From Shimia aestuarii (lineage in GTDB: Bacteria > Pseudomonadota > Alphaproteobacteria > Rhodobacterales > Rhodobacteraceae): a stretch of DNA of 64,000 nucleotides. Of the stretch, positions 34,178-46,029 are shown in pieces. The notes beneath the pieces are model-generated. The model ran no database searches. It was not told where the DNA came from and was given only the letters and a program-made list of their open reading frames with translations. The stretch is taken from positions 39,115-103,114 of the forward strand of contig NZ_FOTQ01000010.1 of NCBI RefSeq assembly GCF_900114635.1. The letters are read 5' to 3'. Both the position numbers and the translations under genes were made by a program. Position 1 is the first letter of the stretch. Each line of letters starts with the position of its first letter.

Positions 34178-35029
34178 ATGCCCGAACTCCCCGAAGTCGA
34201 AACCGTCCGTCGCGGCCTGCAACCCGCCATGGAAGGCGCGGTCATCGCAACAGCGCAGGTCAACCGCCCCGACCTGCGCTGGCCCTTCCCGGAAAACATG
34301 GCACAACGACTGACCGGCGCGCGTGTCGACCAGCTGCGCCGTCGTTCCAAATACATCCTCGCCGATCTCTCGACCGGGGAAACCCTGCTCATTCATCTGG
34401 GCATGTCGGGCCGCATGACCGTGTCCGGCGATCCTTTGGGCCAGTTCGTGCATGAACACCCCAAGGCCGAAAAACACGATCATGTCGTGTTTGACATGGA
34501 CAACGGCGCGCGCATCACCTTCAACGACCCGCGACGCTTTGGCGCGATGGATCTCTTGCCGACGCCTGAGATCGACACCCACCCGCTTCTGGCCAAGCTT
34601 GGCCCCGAGCCCTTGGGCAACAGTTTTCACGAAACATACCTCGTAGAGCGACTCAAAGGGCGCAATACCCCGATCAAATCCGCGCTTCTGGATCAGCGCA
34701 TCGTGGCCGGGTTGGGCAATATCTATGTTTGCGAGGCCCTGTTCCGGGCCGGGATAACACCACGTCGCAAGGCCGGAGCGCTGTCTTCCACTCGCGTGCA
34801 CGCGCTAGTCCCCATCATCCGCGACGTGCTTTCCGAAGCCATCGCCGCCGGGGGATCGTCGCTCAGGGATTTCCGCCAAGCCGATGGCGAGCTTGGCTAT
34901 TTTCAGCACAGTTTCGATGTCTACGGACGCGAAGGAGAGCGCTGCCGAAAGACGGGGTGCAATGGCACGATCCGGCGAATCACACAGTCCGGGAGATCCT
35001 CCTTCTACTGTGCGCAATGCCAAAGATAA
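34178..35029 (+). CDS. mutM: formamidopyrimidine-DNA glycosylase (283 aa)
   Basis: Removes 8-oxoguanine and formamidopyrimidines and nicks the abasic site. [14 protein letters not shown] gives the catalytic Pro2 and Glu3, Lys58 is in [10 protein letters not shown], and the C-terminal zinc finger is [13 protein letters not shown] with YCAQCQR. The mature N-terminal proline dictates the start at 34178. Confidence 0.97.
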   Translation: MPELPEVETVRRGLQPAMEGAVIATAQVNRPDLRWPFPENMAQRLTGARVDQLRRRSKYILADLSTGETLLIHLGMSGRMTVSGDPLGQFVHEHPKAEKHDHVVFDMDNGARITFNDPRRFGAMDLLPTPEIDTHPLLAKLGPEPLGNSFHETYLVERLKGRNTPIKSALLDQRIVAGLGNIYVCEALFRAGITPRRKAGALSSTRVHALVPIIRDVLSEAIAAGGSSLRDFRQADGELGYFQHSFDVYGREGERCRKTGCNGTIRRITQSGRSSFYCAQCQR

Positions 35030-35094
35030 CTTGATCCATGGCGCGCAAATGGTAAGGAATCACTCCTGACCGGAACAAGAGAAAGCACGAAACC

Positions 35095-35871
35095 ATGGCT
35101 TTTGAGACGATCATCGTCGAAATCGAAGACCACGTTGCCCTGATCAAGCTGAACCGCCCCGATGCGCTGAACGCCTTGAATCAGACCCTCACCCGCGAAC
35201 TGATGCAGGCGCTGGAAGAGGCCGATGCCAATGACAAGGTGCGTTGCATCGTCCTGACCGGCTCCGAGAAAGCCTTTGCCGCTGGTGCCGACATCAAGGA
35301 AATGGCCTCGATGAGCTTTGCCGAGGTGAACACGGCCAACCTGTTCGCCGCCCTTGGCGACGGCATCCAGCAGATCCGCAAGCCCGTGATCGCGGCGGTC
35401 TCCGGCTATGCGCTGGGCGGTGGTTGTGAGCTGGCAATGGCCTGTGACTTCATCATCGCGTCCGACACGGCCAAGTTCGGCCAGCCGGAAATCAACCTCG
35501 GCGTCATTGCCGGGATCGGCGGATCCCAGCGCCTGACCCGCGCCGTGGGCAAGGCCAAGTCGATGGACATGAACCTGACGGGCCGTTTCATGGACGCCGA
35601 AGAGGCCGAGCGCGCCGGACTGGTCAGCCGCGTCGTCCCGGCCAAGAAGCTGATGGAAGAAGCGCTGGGCGCTGCCCAGAAAATCGCCGAGAAATCGCTT
35701 CTCACGGCACGCACCGCGAAAGAGGCGGTGAACCGCAGCTTCGAAAGCACCCTGGCCGAGGGCCTGCTGTTCGAACGCCGCGTGTTCCATTCGCTGTTTG
35801 CAACCGAGGATCAGAAGGAAGGCATGGCCGCGTTCATCGAAAAGCGCCAGCCGCAATTCCGCGACAAGTAA
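35095..35871 (+). CDS. enoyl-CoA hydratase (258 aa)
   Basis: Crotonase-fold enzyme that hydrates trans-2-enoyl-CoA in beta-oxidation. The oxyanion-hole segment [15 protein letters not shown] and the two catalytic glutamates, in [12 protein letters not shown] and [19 protein letters not shown], are intact, and length is standard. It could handle product of the acyl-CoA dehydrogenase pair at 10.8-13.1 kb but is not near it. A strong hairpin terminator follows. Confidence 0.93.
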   Translation: MAFETIIVEIEDHVALIKLNRPDALNALNQTLTRELMQALEEADANDKVRCIVLTGSEKAFAAGADIKEMASMSFAEVNTANLFAALGDGIQQIRKPVIAAVSGYALGGGCELAMACDFIIASDTAKFGQPEINLGVIAGIGGSQRLTRAVGKAKSMDMNLTGRFMDAEEAERAGLVSRVVPAKKLMEEALGAAQKIAEKSLLTARTAKEAVNRSFESTLAEGLLFERRVFHSLFATEDQKEGMAAFIEKRQPQFRDK

Positions 35872-35896
35872 GCGTCAGATCACCTGCCGCAATTCA

Positions 35897-35926
35897 CGCC
35901 GCCCGCGCCCGCCGGGCGGCGTTTTC
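35897..35926 (+). terminator. Rho-independent terminator of the enoyl-CoA hydratase gene
   Basis: Nine-base GC-rich arms CGCCGCCCG/CGGGCGGCG around a seven-base loop, followed by TTTTC. Confidence 0.8.
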
Positions 35927-36017
35927 ATGCGTACTTGTTGACGGGCCCGAAATGTTTTCGGGAATGGCCGGAACCACGCGCCGGGCACCGGATCGCCTGA
36001 ATCGTTCTGGAAATACG

Positions 36018-36050
36018 GACGCAATACCGACGTTATACCGACGCGATACC
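36018..36050 (+). repeat. three 11-bp tandem repeats upstream of rpsT
   Basis: GACGCAATACC, GACGTTATACC and GACGCGATACC stand head to tail with no gap; only two positions vary. A period of 11 bp places each unit on nearly the same face of the helix. They lie about 200 bp before rpsT. Confidence 0.85.
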
Positions 36051-36245
36051 GATGCCCGTTTTTTGCCGCTCCCCGACCGACTCAGATTCGCCTTGGCAAA
36101 CCGACCCAAAGAAGCTATACGCCGCCCCCATACATGCGCGTGCAGCCCGCTCAGGCTTGAATCGATTCTCTCCAACCGGGAGAGGCCCGTTCGGGACGTG
36201 GCACGCATTAACATACGAACCGAACCAAGTAAGGGTCTAAGATTC

Positions 36246-36509
36246 ATGGCAAATTCGCCCCAAGCAAAGAAACGCGCCCGTCAGAACGAGCGTCGTCTGG
36301 CCGTCAACAAAGCACGCCGTTCGCGCATCCGCACCTTCCTGCGCAACGTTGAAGAAGCCATCGCCTCCGGCGACAAGGAAGCCGCAACCGCGGCACTTCG
36401 CGCAGCCCAGCCCGAACTGATGCGCGGCGTCACCAAGGGCGTCTACCACAAGAACACCGCTTCGCGGAAAATGTCCCGCCTCGCGGCTCGGGTCAAAGCT
36501 CTGGCCTGA
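36246..36509 (+). CDS. rpsT: 30S ribosomal protein S20 (87 aa)
   Basis: Small basic helical protein that binds 16S rRNA in the body of the 30S subunit. The N-terminus [26 protein letters not shown] and the C-terminal [23 protein letters not shown] are family-typical, and length is normal. Transcribed alone ahead of dnaA, with its own terminator, as in other Rhodobacterales. Confidence 0.98.
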   Translation: MANSPQAKKRARQNERRLAVNKARRSRIRTFLRNVEEAIASGDKEAATAALRAAQPELMRGVTKGVYHKNTASRKMSRLAARVKALA

Positions 36510-36984
36510 TTCCGGCGCCAAGCTATTGATTGAAAAGACGTCACCATTGGTGGCGTCTTTTTGTTTTTCCCCCGACCAAAATGGGGCTTGGAGATTCTTT
36601 TTGGCAAAACCCCGAGTCAAGTTCGAAGATCGGTTGCCGGGCCACGGATCAACTTGCTAATTTCGGTCTTGCGATTCACATCGCGTTGGGGGGAACAGAC
36701 GCCAAAACGTAATGGTTTGCGCCATTCCGGGCGACTCTTCGGGAGCACTCTGCCAGAGCGCCGACCGATCGGGTCTCGGGTTTGTATGGTCTGCACCTGT
36801 TCCTATGGAATTGCGCACATGCGCATTTGACAAACAACTTGGCCGGAAATGGGACTCCGGGCGAGAGGGGTAACGTTTGTTCAAGGAAGCCGTAACTTCC
36901 TTCCGCCAGAATGATGTGTTTCGGGATCTATGGGATAAACCGGGCAGAGCCCGGTCACGCACGGCTGAAGGAAAACGGGGACAG
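36510..36984. other. 475-bp region upstream of dnaA
   Basis: After the rpsT terminator the region carries two TGCGCA palindromes two bases apart (36812-36825) and TTGACA at 36827-36832, a perfect -35 hexamer without a good -10 at normal spacing. I saw no cluster of TTATCCACA-type DnaA boxes, so it does not look like the replication origin. Confidence 0.55.
36533..36567 (+). terminator. Rho-independent terminator of rpsT
   Basis: AAAAGACG and CACC pair with GGTG and CGTCTTTT around a three-base loop, followed by a T-rich tract. Confidence 0.9.
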
Positions 36985-38343
36985 ATGACACAGGAACAAT
37001 GGGGCGTATTGCGGCAAGACCTTCTCAAGACGATCGGGCAGAACAACTACAAAACGTGGATTGAACCCATCGAATTTTCCGAGGTTTCGGAGGGCGTTGC
37101 GACATTCCACGTGCCAACCAATTTCATCGGGAACTATGTCTCGCAGAACTATGGCGACCTGATTCTGCATCAACTCACCAAGTCGGGTGCATCCGTTCAG
37201 CGCATCAACTTCAAGGTTCCCGCCAACCTGTCCACCCGTCCGGCGGCCTCGCCGGCAGCCAAGCCAGCCGCTCCGAAGGCAGAGGATACCCGTGATAATG
37301 ACATCGCTGGGGCCCCGCTTGATCCGCGCTTCACTTTCGATAGTTTCGTTGTCGGCAAGCCAAACGAGTTGGCCAATGCCGCCGCGCGCCGCGTGGCCGA
37401 GGGTGGTCCGGTCACATTCAACCCACTGTTCCTTTATGGGGGCGTCGGCTTGGGCAAAACCCACCTGATGCACGCCATCGCATGGGAGCTTCAGGCCCGT
37501 CGCCCGGAATTGAACGTGCTCTATCTTTCGGCAGAGCAATTCATGTACCGTTTCGTTCAGGCTCTGCGCGACCGCAAGATGATGGACTTCAAGGAAATGT
37601 TCCGGTCGGTCGACGTTCTCATGGTCGACGATGTTCAGTTCATCGCTGGCAAAGACAGCACACAAGAAGAGTTTTTCCATACCTTCAACGCGCTGGTGGA
37701 TCAGAACAAGCAGATCATCATCTCTGCCGACCGGGCACCGGGCGAAATCAAGGATCTCGAAGACCGCATCAAGAGCCGCCTGCAATGCGGCCTCGTTGTG
37801 GACCTGCATCCGACCGACTACGAGTTGCGCCTTGGCATTCTGCAATCCAAGGTCGACAGCTACCGCGCACAATACCCCGAGCTTCAGCTTGCGGATGGTG
37901 TTCTCGAGTTCCTCGCGCATCGGATTTCTACCAATGTGCGCGTTCTCGAAGGCGCTCTGACCCGTCTCTTTGCCTTCGCCTCGCTCGTGGGCCGCGAGAT
38001 CACCATGGAACTGACGCAAGACTGCCTTTCGGACGTTCTGCGCGCGTCCGAGCGCAAGATTTCGGTCGAGGAAATCCAGCGCAAGGTGGCCGAGCATTAC
38101 AACATTCGCCTTTCGGACATGATCGGCCCAAAACGGGTACGCACCTTTGCCCGCCCGCGGCAGGTGGCGATGTATCTTTGCAAACAGTTAACTTCGCGTT
38201 CGCTGCCCGAGATCGGGCGCCGTTTCGGCGGGCGCGACCACACCACGGTCATGCATGGCGTCAAGCGCATCGAAGAGCTGCGCGCACAGGATGGCCAAAT
38301 GGCCGAAGACCTCGAACTTCTGCGCCGCGCACTCGAAGCCTGA
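36985..38343 (+). CDS. dnaA: chromosomal replication initiator DnaA (452 aa)
   Basis: AAA+ protein that opens the chromosomal origin. Domain I is at the N-terminus (WGVLRQDLLKTIGQNNYKTWIEP), a short Ala/Pro-rich linker spans about 80-110, Walker A YGGVGLGKTH is at 151-160, Walker B is VLMVDDVQFIAGK, and the DNA-binding signature GGRDHTTVMHGVKRI is in domain IV. ATG at 36985 has GGGGACAG upstream; the longer frame to 36877 begins with an unrelated, non-conserved segment. Followed by dnaN, recF and gyrB in the same direction. Confidence 0.97.
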   Translation: MTQEQWGVLRQDLLKTIGQNNYKTWIEPIEFSEVSEGVATFHVPTNFIGNYVSQNYGDLILHQLTKSGASVQRINFKVPANLSTRPAASPAAKPAAPKAEDTRDNDIAGAPLDPRFTFDSFVVGKPNELANAAARRVAEGGPVTFNPLFLYGGVGLGKTHLMHAIAWELQARRPELNVLYLSAEQFMYRFVQALRDRKMMDFKEMFRSVDVLMVDDVQFIAGKDSTQEEFFHTFNALVDQNKQIIISADRAPGEIKDLEDRIKSRLQCGLVVDLHPTDYELRLGILQSKVDSYRAQYPELQLADGVLEFLAHRISTNVRVLEGALTRLFAFASLVGREITMELTQDCLSDVLRASERKISVEEIQRKVAEHYNIRLSDMIGPKRVRTFARPRQVAMYLCKQLTSRSLPEIGRRFGGRDHTTVMHGVKRIEELRAQDGQMAEDLELLRRALEA

Positions 38344-38368
38344 GCGACAAGCAACTCAAAACCGATTT

Positions 38369-38392
38369 CCAAGGCGTTTTCAAACGCCTTGG
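38369..38392 (+). terminator. hairpin between dnaA and dnaN
   Basis: Eleven-base perfect arms CCAAGGCGTTT/AAACGCCTTGG close on a two-base loop. No T-run, so it may attenuate transcription into dnaN or protect the dnaA mRNA end. The remaining 188 bases before dnaN hold a weak promoter, TTGAGC (38521) with TACCTT 16 bases later. Confidence 0.55.
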
Positions 38393-38580
38393 CCCCTCTC
38401 CGGTGACGCTGGAATGCCGCGACTCTGGCGGTTTGCAGGAAAAACCGCCCCCAAACGCACCCGCATTTCTCTCCATGTCTTGACGCTCCCCTGAAAGCGT
38501 CGGAAAAAACAACAAAAAGCTTGAGCCGACGGGGGATTGCGTTACCTTGCCCCTCCCCGGCATGGATGAGGGAAGAGGAT

Positions 38581-39699
38581 ATGAAACTCAGTATCGAACG
38601 TGGTGTGCTGCTCAAGGCCGTTTCTCAGGCGCAGTCTGTTGTTGAACGCCGCAACACCATCCCGATCCTTGCGAACGTCCTGATCGAGGCCGAAGGCAAC
38701 ACGGTTCAGTTCCGCGCGACCGATCTTGATATCGAGGTTGTCGACAAGGCGCCCGCCATGGTCGAACGCGCCGGCGCCACCACTGTTGCGGCGACCACGC
38801 TGCATGAGATCGTGCGCAAGCTTCCCGACGGGGCGCTCGTCACGCTAACCGACGACGGCGCCGCTGGGCGTCTCACCGTGGAAGCAGGGCGGTCCAACTT
38901 TTCGCTGGCCACCCTGCCCAAGGAAGACTTCCCGGTCATGGCGAGCTCGGAGTATTCCAGCAACTTTTCGGCCCCCGCACCCGTGCTGCGTCGCCTGTTC
39001 GACAAGTCGAAATTCGCCATTTCTACTGAAGAGACCCGTTATTACCTGAACGGTGTATACATGCACGTCTCCGATGCCGACGGCGGTAAAGTGCTGCGTT
39101 GTGTCGCCACAGACGGTCACCGCCTCGCACGCATTGATGCGGACCTGCCCGATGGGGCCTCGGACATGCCCGGTGTGATTGTGCCGCGCAAGACCGTCGG
39201 CGAATTGCGTAAGCTTCTGGACGACGATGACATGTCGATCGCCGTTTCAGTGTCGGAAACCAAGGTGCGTTTCGCTACTCCCGACATCACGCTGACGTCC
39301 AAGGTAATCGACGGCACTTTCCCGGATTACACCCGTGTGATCCCCGCCGGAAACACCCGCAAGATGGAAGTGGACGCCACGGAGTTTGCTCAAGCCGTCG
39401 ACCGGGTCGCCACCGTGTCGTCCGAACGCTCACGCGCAGTGAAACTGCAACTCGACGAAGACCGCCTTATCCTGTCGGTCAACGCCCCGGATAGCGGAGC
39501 CGCCGAAGAAGAATTGGCAGTTGCCTATGGCGACGAGCGTCTGGAAATTGGTTTCAACGCGAAATACCTGCTCGAGATTGCCAGCCAGGTGGATCGCGAA
39601 AACGCCGTGTTCCTGTTCAACTCGGCCGGTGATCCGACCCTGATGCGGGAAGGCAATGATACCAGCGCGGTCTATGTGGTGATGCCGATGCGCGTGTGA
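38581..39699 (+). CDS. dnaN: DNA polymerase III beta subunit, sliding clamp (372 aa)
   Basis: Ring-shaped processivity clamp made of three similar domains per protomer. It begins MKLSIERGVLLKAVSQAQSVVERRNTIPILANVLIEA and ends with the clamp C-terminus SAVYVVMPMRV, with RVATVSSERSRAVKL in the third domain. Length is standard. GGAAGAGG lies just before the ATG at 38581. Confidence 0.98.
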   Translation: MKLSIERGVLLKAVSQAQSVVERRNTIPILANVLIEAEGNTVQFRATDLDIEVVDKAPAMVERAGATTVAATTLHEIVRKLPDGALVTLTDDGAAGRLTVEAGRSNFSLATLPKEDFPVMASSEYSSNFSAPAPVLRRLFDKSKFAISTEETRYYLNGVYMHVSDADGGKVLRCVATDGHRLARIDADLPDGASDMPGVIVPRKTVGELRKLLDDDDMSIAVSVSETKVRFATPDITLTSKVIDGTFPDYTRVIPAGNTRKMEVDATEFAQAVDRVATVSSERSRAVKLQLDEDRLILSVNAPDSGAAEEELAVAYGDERLEIGFNAKYLLEIASQVDRENAVFLFNSAGDPTLMREGNDTSAVYVVMPMRV

Positions 39700-39751
39700 C
39701 GCGCGTCGGAACGCCAGCAGCGCGCGTATTTTGGGAACATGAAAGGGCGGC

Positions 39752-40858
39752 ATGGGGTCTCTGCATCTCTCACACCTGTCGCTTTCGCATTTCCGCTCGC
39801 ACAAGAAGGCGACCATCGCCTGTGACCCGCGCCCCATTGCGATCTTTGGTCCCAATGGGGCAGGCAAAACCAACATCCTTGAGGCAGTCTCGCTGTTTTC
39901 TCCGGGGCGTGGCCTGCGCCGCGCCAGCGCCGAGGACATGACCCGCCGCCCCGAGGCGTTGGGCTGGAAACTCTCAGGCCTTTTGCACTCCGGCGACCAA
40001 ACCCACGAGATCGATATCCGCTCGGAAGGCGGCACGGCGCGGCAGGTTCGGATCGACGACAAAGCTGCCCCTCAGACCGCTCTGGCGCGCATTTCGCGGG
40101 TGCTCTGGCTGATCCCGGCCATGGACCGGCTCTGGATCGAGGGCGCGGATGGGCGGCGGCGGTTTCTGGATCGCATGACGCTGAGTTTCTTTCCAGATCA
40201 TGCCGAGGCGACGCTCGCCTATGAAAAGGCCATGCGAGAACGCAATCGTTTGCTCAAGGAACAGGTGAGCGACGCGCATTGGTACGCCGCGCTGGAGCGT
40301 CAGATGGCGGCGTCGGGGCATCGCATTCACCGGAACCGCCAAGAGGCGTTGGCACGCCTCTCAAGCGCGCAAGAGGCCGCTGAAACCGCCTTTCCCACCG
40401 CTGAACTGGAGCTGACCCAAAGCGAAGGCGGCATGCCGGATACCGAAAAGGATTTGCGCGCGGCCCTGTCCGAGAGCCGCTTTCGCGATATTGCCGCCGG
40501 GCGCGCTTTGGTGGGTCCGCACAGAAGCGACCTCTACGGGGTTTTTGCGGCCAAGGGCGTTCCGGCGCGAGACTGTTCAACGGGCGAGCAAAAGGCGTTG
40601 TTGGTGTCACTGATCCTGGCTAATGCCCGTGCGTTGAAACAGGACTTAGGGGCCGCGCCCTTGTTGTTGCTGGACGAGGTAGCGGCGCATTTGGATCAGG
40701 ACCGGCGCGCGGCGCTCTACGACGAGATTTGCGCACTGGGCGCGCAGGCTTGGATGACAGGGACGGAACCGGGGCTATTCGAAGCGTTGAGCGAACGCGC
40801 ACAGTATCTCGAAGTGACCGAAACCCAAGGCATTTCAGAGGTTTCGGAAAGTCGCTGA
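39752..40858 (+). CDS. recF: DNA replication and repair protein RecF (368 aa)
   Basis: SMC-like ATPase that loads RecA at gapped DNA. Walker A is IAIFGPNGAGKTN near residue 30, the signature is STGEQKALLVSLILANA and Walker B LLLLDEVAAHLD near the C-terminus. It follows dnaN after 52 bases. Length is normal for the family. Confidence 0.95.
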   Translation: MGSLHLSHLSLSHFRSHKKATIACDPRPIAIFGPNGAGKTNILEAVSLFSPGRGLRRASAEDMTRRPEALGWKLSGLLHSGDQTHEIDIRSEGGTARQVRIDDKAAPQTALARISRVLWLIPAMDRLWIEGADGRRRFLDRMTLSFFPDHAEATLAYEKAMRERNRLLKEQVSDAHWYAALERQMAASGHRIHRNRQEALARLSSAQEAAETAFPTAELELTQSEGGMPDTEKDLRAALSESRFRDIAAGRALVGPHRSDLYGVFAAKGVPARDCSTGEQKALLVSLILANARALKQDLGAAPLLLLDEVAAHLDQDRRAALYDEICALGAQAWMTGTEPGLFEALSERAQYLEVTETQGISEVSESR

Positions 40859-40896
40859 TACGCGCCGTAACGTTGGTGGAAATTTCGGTCAATTGC

Positions 40897-40925
40897 GTGA
40901 CATCCCCCCCAAAGACCGATATAAA
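40897..40925 (+). promoter_or_regulatory. candidate gyrB promoter
   Basis: GTGACA (40897-40902), a 17-base spacer containing a C-run, and TATAAA (40920-40925) match the housekeeping consensus at five of six bases each, 27 bases before the gyrB ATG. Confidence 0.6.
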
Positions 40926-40952
40926 TTCGTGAAACGAAAAAGGGCGGCATGA

Positions 40953-43370
<2,418 letters not shown>

Positions 43371-43546
43371 GAGAGTTGTAGGGATTCCCACAGCACTGTG
43401 GATTTCGATCAAAGCGTACGTGAGCCCTTTCGATTCAAGATGCCCCGCCAAAAGACGCAGGGCATTATCGTAGGGAATCCTATGCATCAGCCGGACCTTG
43501 ATGGTGGCACCCAAATCCACCTCCGTCTTTGTCCAAATCCTGATGG

Positions 43547-45217
43547 CTACCCGAGAATTGCCGGTAGTCTCAGGCCATGCGCCCGCGCGCAGCCCTTGGC
43601 GAGTTCATAGCCAGCGTCCGCGTGACGCCAAACGCCCGACGCCGGGTCATTCCAAAGCACGCGTTCCAACCGTTTGGCTGCGTCCTCTGTGCCGTCAGCA
43701 CAAATCACCACGCCCGCATGCTGAGAAAAGCCCATGCCAACGCCGCCACCATGATGCAGGCTGACCCAGGTCGCCCCAGACGCCGTATTGACGAGCGCAT
43801 TCAGTAGCGGCCAGTCGGAAACTGCGTCCGATCCGTCCATCATGGCTTCTGTTTCCCGATTGGGCGAAGCGACAGAGCCGCTATCCAGATGGTCACGACC
43901 TATGACCACCGGGGCCTTCAGCTCGCCGTTCTTCACCATTTCGTTGAATGCGAGACCCAGGCGATGGCGATCTCCAAGGCCGACCCAACAGATACGCGCG
44001 GGCAACCCCTGAAAACTGATCCGCTCGCGCGCCATGTCCAGCCAGTTGTGCAGGTGCTTGTTATCCGGCAGCAGTTCCTTGACCTTCTGGTCGGTCTTGT
44101 AGATGTCCTCGGGATCACCTGACAGTGCAGCCCAGCGGAATGGACCAATCCCACGACAGAACAGCGGGCGGATATAGGCCGGGACAAAGCCCGGAAAGGC
44201 GAAGGCATTCTCCAACCCCTCCTCCAGCGCCATCTGGCGAATGTTATTGCCGTAATCCACCGTGGGCACGCCGTCTTCGTGGAAGGCGACCATGGCCTCG
44301 ACCTGGACCCGCATTGACGCGCGGGCGGCTTTCTCAACTTCCTTGGGCGCAGTTTCGGCTTTGGCGCGCCATTCGCCCACACTCCAGCCCTGCGGCAAGT
44401 AACCGTTCACCGGATCATGCGCCGAGGTCTGATCGGTTACGATGTCAGGGCGGATTCCACGCTTGTAGATTTCCGGGAAAATGTCGGCTGCATTGCCGAT
44501 CAGCGCCACTGACTTGGCTTCGCCCGCCTTGGTCCAGCGGGCGATCATCTCTAGCGCTTCATCCAGAGAATGCGTCTTCTCATCGACATAGCGGGTGCGC
44601 AGGCGGAAGTCGGCACTTTTCTCGTCGCATTCCACCGCAAGGCAGCAGGCGCCAGCCATAACTGCAGCAAGAGGTTGCGCGCCTCCCATGCCACCAAGAC
44701 CACCGGTCAGAATCCAACGCCCGGTGAGATCGCCTCCATAGTGCTGACGACCCGCTTCCATGAATGTTTCATAGGTGCCCTGAACGATGCCCTGCGACCC
44801 GATATAGATCCAGGACCCAGCCGTCATCTGACCGTACATCATCAGACCCTTTTTATCGAGCTCGTTAAAGTGATCCCAGTTGGCCCAGTGCGGCACAAGG
44901 TTGGAATTCGCGATCAGAACCCGAGGCGCGTCCTTGTGAGTTTTCACGATGGCAACAGGCTTGCCCGACTGAACCACGAGAGTTTCGTCCGCCTCCAGCT
45001 CCTTAAGGCTTTCGACAATAAGGTCGAAGTCCCTCCAGGTGCGGGCCGCCCGGCCTATCCCACCATAGACCACCAGCTCATGCGGGTTTTCCGCGACGTC
45101 CGGGTGCAGGTTGTTCATCAGCATCCGCAGGGGGGCCTCGGTCAGCCAACTTTTGGTATTCAAGTCGGGTCCGGTTGGCGGATAGACATCCCGGGTGTTC
45201 TTTCGGGGATCGGTCAT
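43547..45217 (-). CDS. hutU: urocanate hydratase (556 aa)
   Basis: Second step of histidine breakdown: urocanate to imidazolone propionate, with tightly bound NAD. The NAD loop [18 protein letters not shown] and the active-site region [19 protein letters not shown] segment ([19 protein letters not shown]) are intact. It overlaps hutG by four bases and is last in the operon hutI-hutH-hutG-hutU. The 176 bases between it and gyrB contain only a small CACAG-CA-CTGTG hairpin near 43390. Confidence 0.97.
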   Translation of the reverse strand: MTDPRKNTRDVYPPTGPDLNTKSWLTEAPLRMLMNNLHPDVAENPHELVVYGGIGRAARTWRDFDLIVESLKELEADETLVVQSGKPVAIVKTHKDAPRVLIANSNLVPHWANWDHFNELDKKGLMMYGQMTAGSWIYIGSQGIVQGTYETFMEAGRQHYGGDLTGRWILTGGLGGMGGAQPLAAVMAGACCLAVECDEKSADFRLRTRYVDEKTHSLDEALEMIARWTKAGEAKSVALIGNAADIFPEIYKRGIRPDIVTDQTSAHDPVNGYLPQGWSVGEWRAKAETAPKEVEKAARASMRVQVEAMVAFHEDGVPTVDYGNNIRQMALEEGLENAFAFPGFVPAYIRPLFCRGIGPFRWAALSGDPEDIYKTDQKVKELLPDNKHLHNWLDMARERISFQGLPARICWVGLGDRHRLGLAFNEMVKNGELKAPVVIGRDHLDSGSVASPNRETEAMMDGSDAVSDWPLLNALVNTASGATWVSLHHGGGVGMGFSQHAGVVICADGTEDAAKRLERVLWNDPASGVWRHADAGYELAKGCARAHGLRLPAILG

Positions 45218-46029
45218 CTCGGGTCTCCTTGTCGGGTCAAAACGCCTGATCGGGCGATATCGGACAACTTTCGCAGCATGGTTTTCAGATGGGGCCGCAG
45301 TTGTGCAGCCCGGTCGGGGCGATAGGTCCAGGGGGCGGCCTCATCCATATAGGCACGTTGCGCAAGCTCCATCTGGATAGCATGAATCCCGGAGCGCGGC
45401 TTGCCGTAGTGGCGCGTTGTCCACCCCCCTCTGAAACGACCATTGAGAACCGCATCCATGCCCGACGCTTGCGCCGCATCGTCAACCGCGACCTCGATTT
45501 CGGGCGCGCAGGTCACACCCAAATTTGTGCCAGTATTGAAGACAGGCAATTCGCCTTCAAATAGAAACGGTATGTTGGAGCGGATCGAGTGGCAGTCAAA
45601 TAGTATCGCCACGCCATGTTTGGCCCGCACACGGTCGATCGCCCCCCGCAATGCATCATGATAGGGTGTGTGATAGGACGCCCGGCGGGCGGCGATCTCA
45701 TCCTCCGTTGGCTCCTGCCCGGCACTCCAGATCGACCGACCATCGAAATCGGTCAGGGGCACCAGCGTCGTTGTATTCTGCCCCGGATAAAGCGACGCGC
45801 CTGCCGGGTCGCGATTGGCATCGATCACATAACGGTGCACATTTGAGCGCACCACGGTGACATCAGGTAGCAACCCCTCAAAAAGTCGCGATATGTGCCA
45901 GTCGGTATCGGCCAGCGTCTTGCCGGTGTCATTCAGGCGATCCGCAATATCGGGTGGCACAAAGGTGCCGCCATGTGGCTGCCCCAAAACAATCGGACCA
46001 TCTCCGTTGCTAACGTCGTACACGTTCAC
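45214..46029 (-). CDS. hutG: N-formylglutamate deformylase (271 aa)
   Basis: Zinc hydrolase that splits N-formylglutamate to glutamate and formate, the final step of the five-step histidine route. It begins [32 protein letters not shown] and has the metal motif [13 protein letters not shown] and [26 protein letters not shown]. Its presence with HutF shows that the formiminoglutamate deiminase branch is used. Overlaps both neighbours by four bases. Confidence 0.94.
   Translation of the reverse strand: MNVYDVSNGDGPIVLGQPHGGTFVPPDIADRLNDTGKTLADTDWHISRLFEGLLPDVTVVRSNVHRYVIDANRDPAGASLYPGQNTTTLVPLTDFDGRSIWSAGQEPTEDEIAARRASYHTPYHDALRGAIDRVRAKHGVAILFDCHSIRSNIPFLFEGELPVFNTGTNLGVTCAPEIEVAVDDAAQASGMDAVLNGRFRGGWTTRHYGKPRSGIHAIQMELAQRAYMDEAAPWTYRPDRAAQLRPHLKTMLRKLSDIARSGVLTRQGDPR

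Larger units (their letters stand above)
35872..36245. other. 374-bp region between the enoyl-CoA hydratase gene and rpsT
   Basis: It holds the hydratase terminator (35897-35926), three 11-bp tandem repeats (36018-36050) and the rpsT promoter and leader. No convincing gene on either strand. Confidence 0.65.

Noticed and set aside
35894..36247. Minus-strand frame in the gap before rpsT
   Set aside because: It covers the hydratase terminator and the tandem repeats and shows no recognisable domain or ribosome site.
36510..36984. Possible oriC next to dnaA
   Set aside because: Only ATGGGATAAAC resembles a DnaA box; there is no cluster and no AT-rich unwinding stretch.
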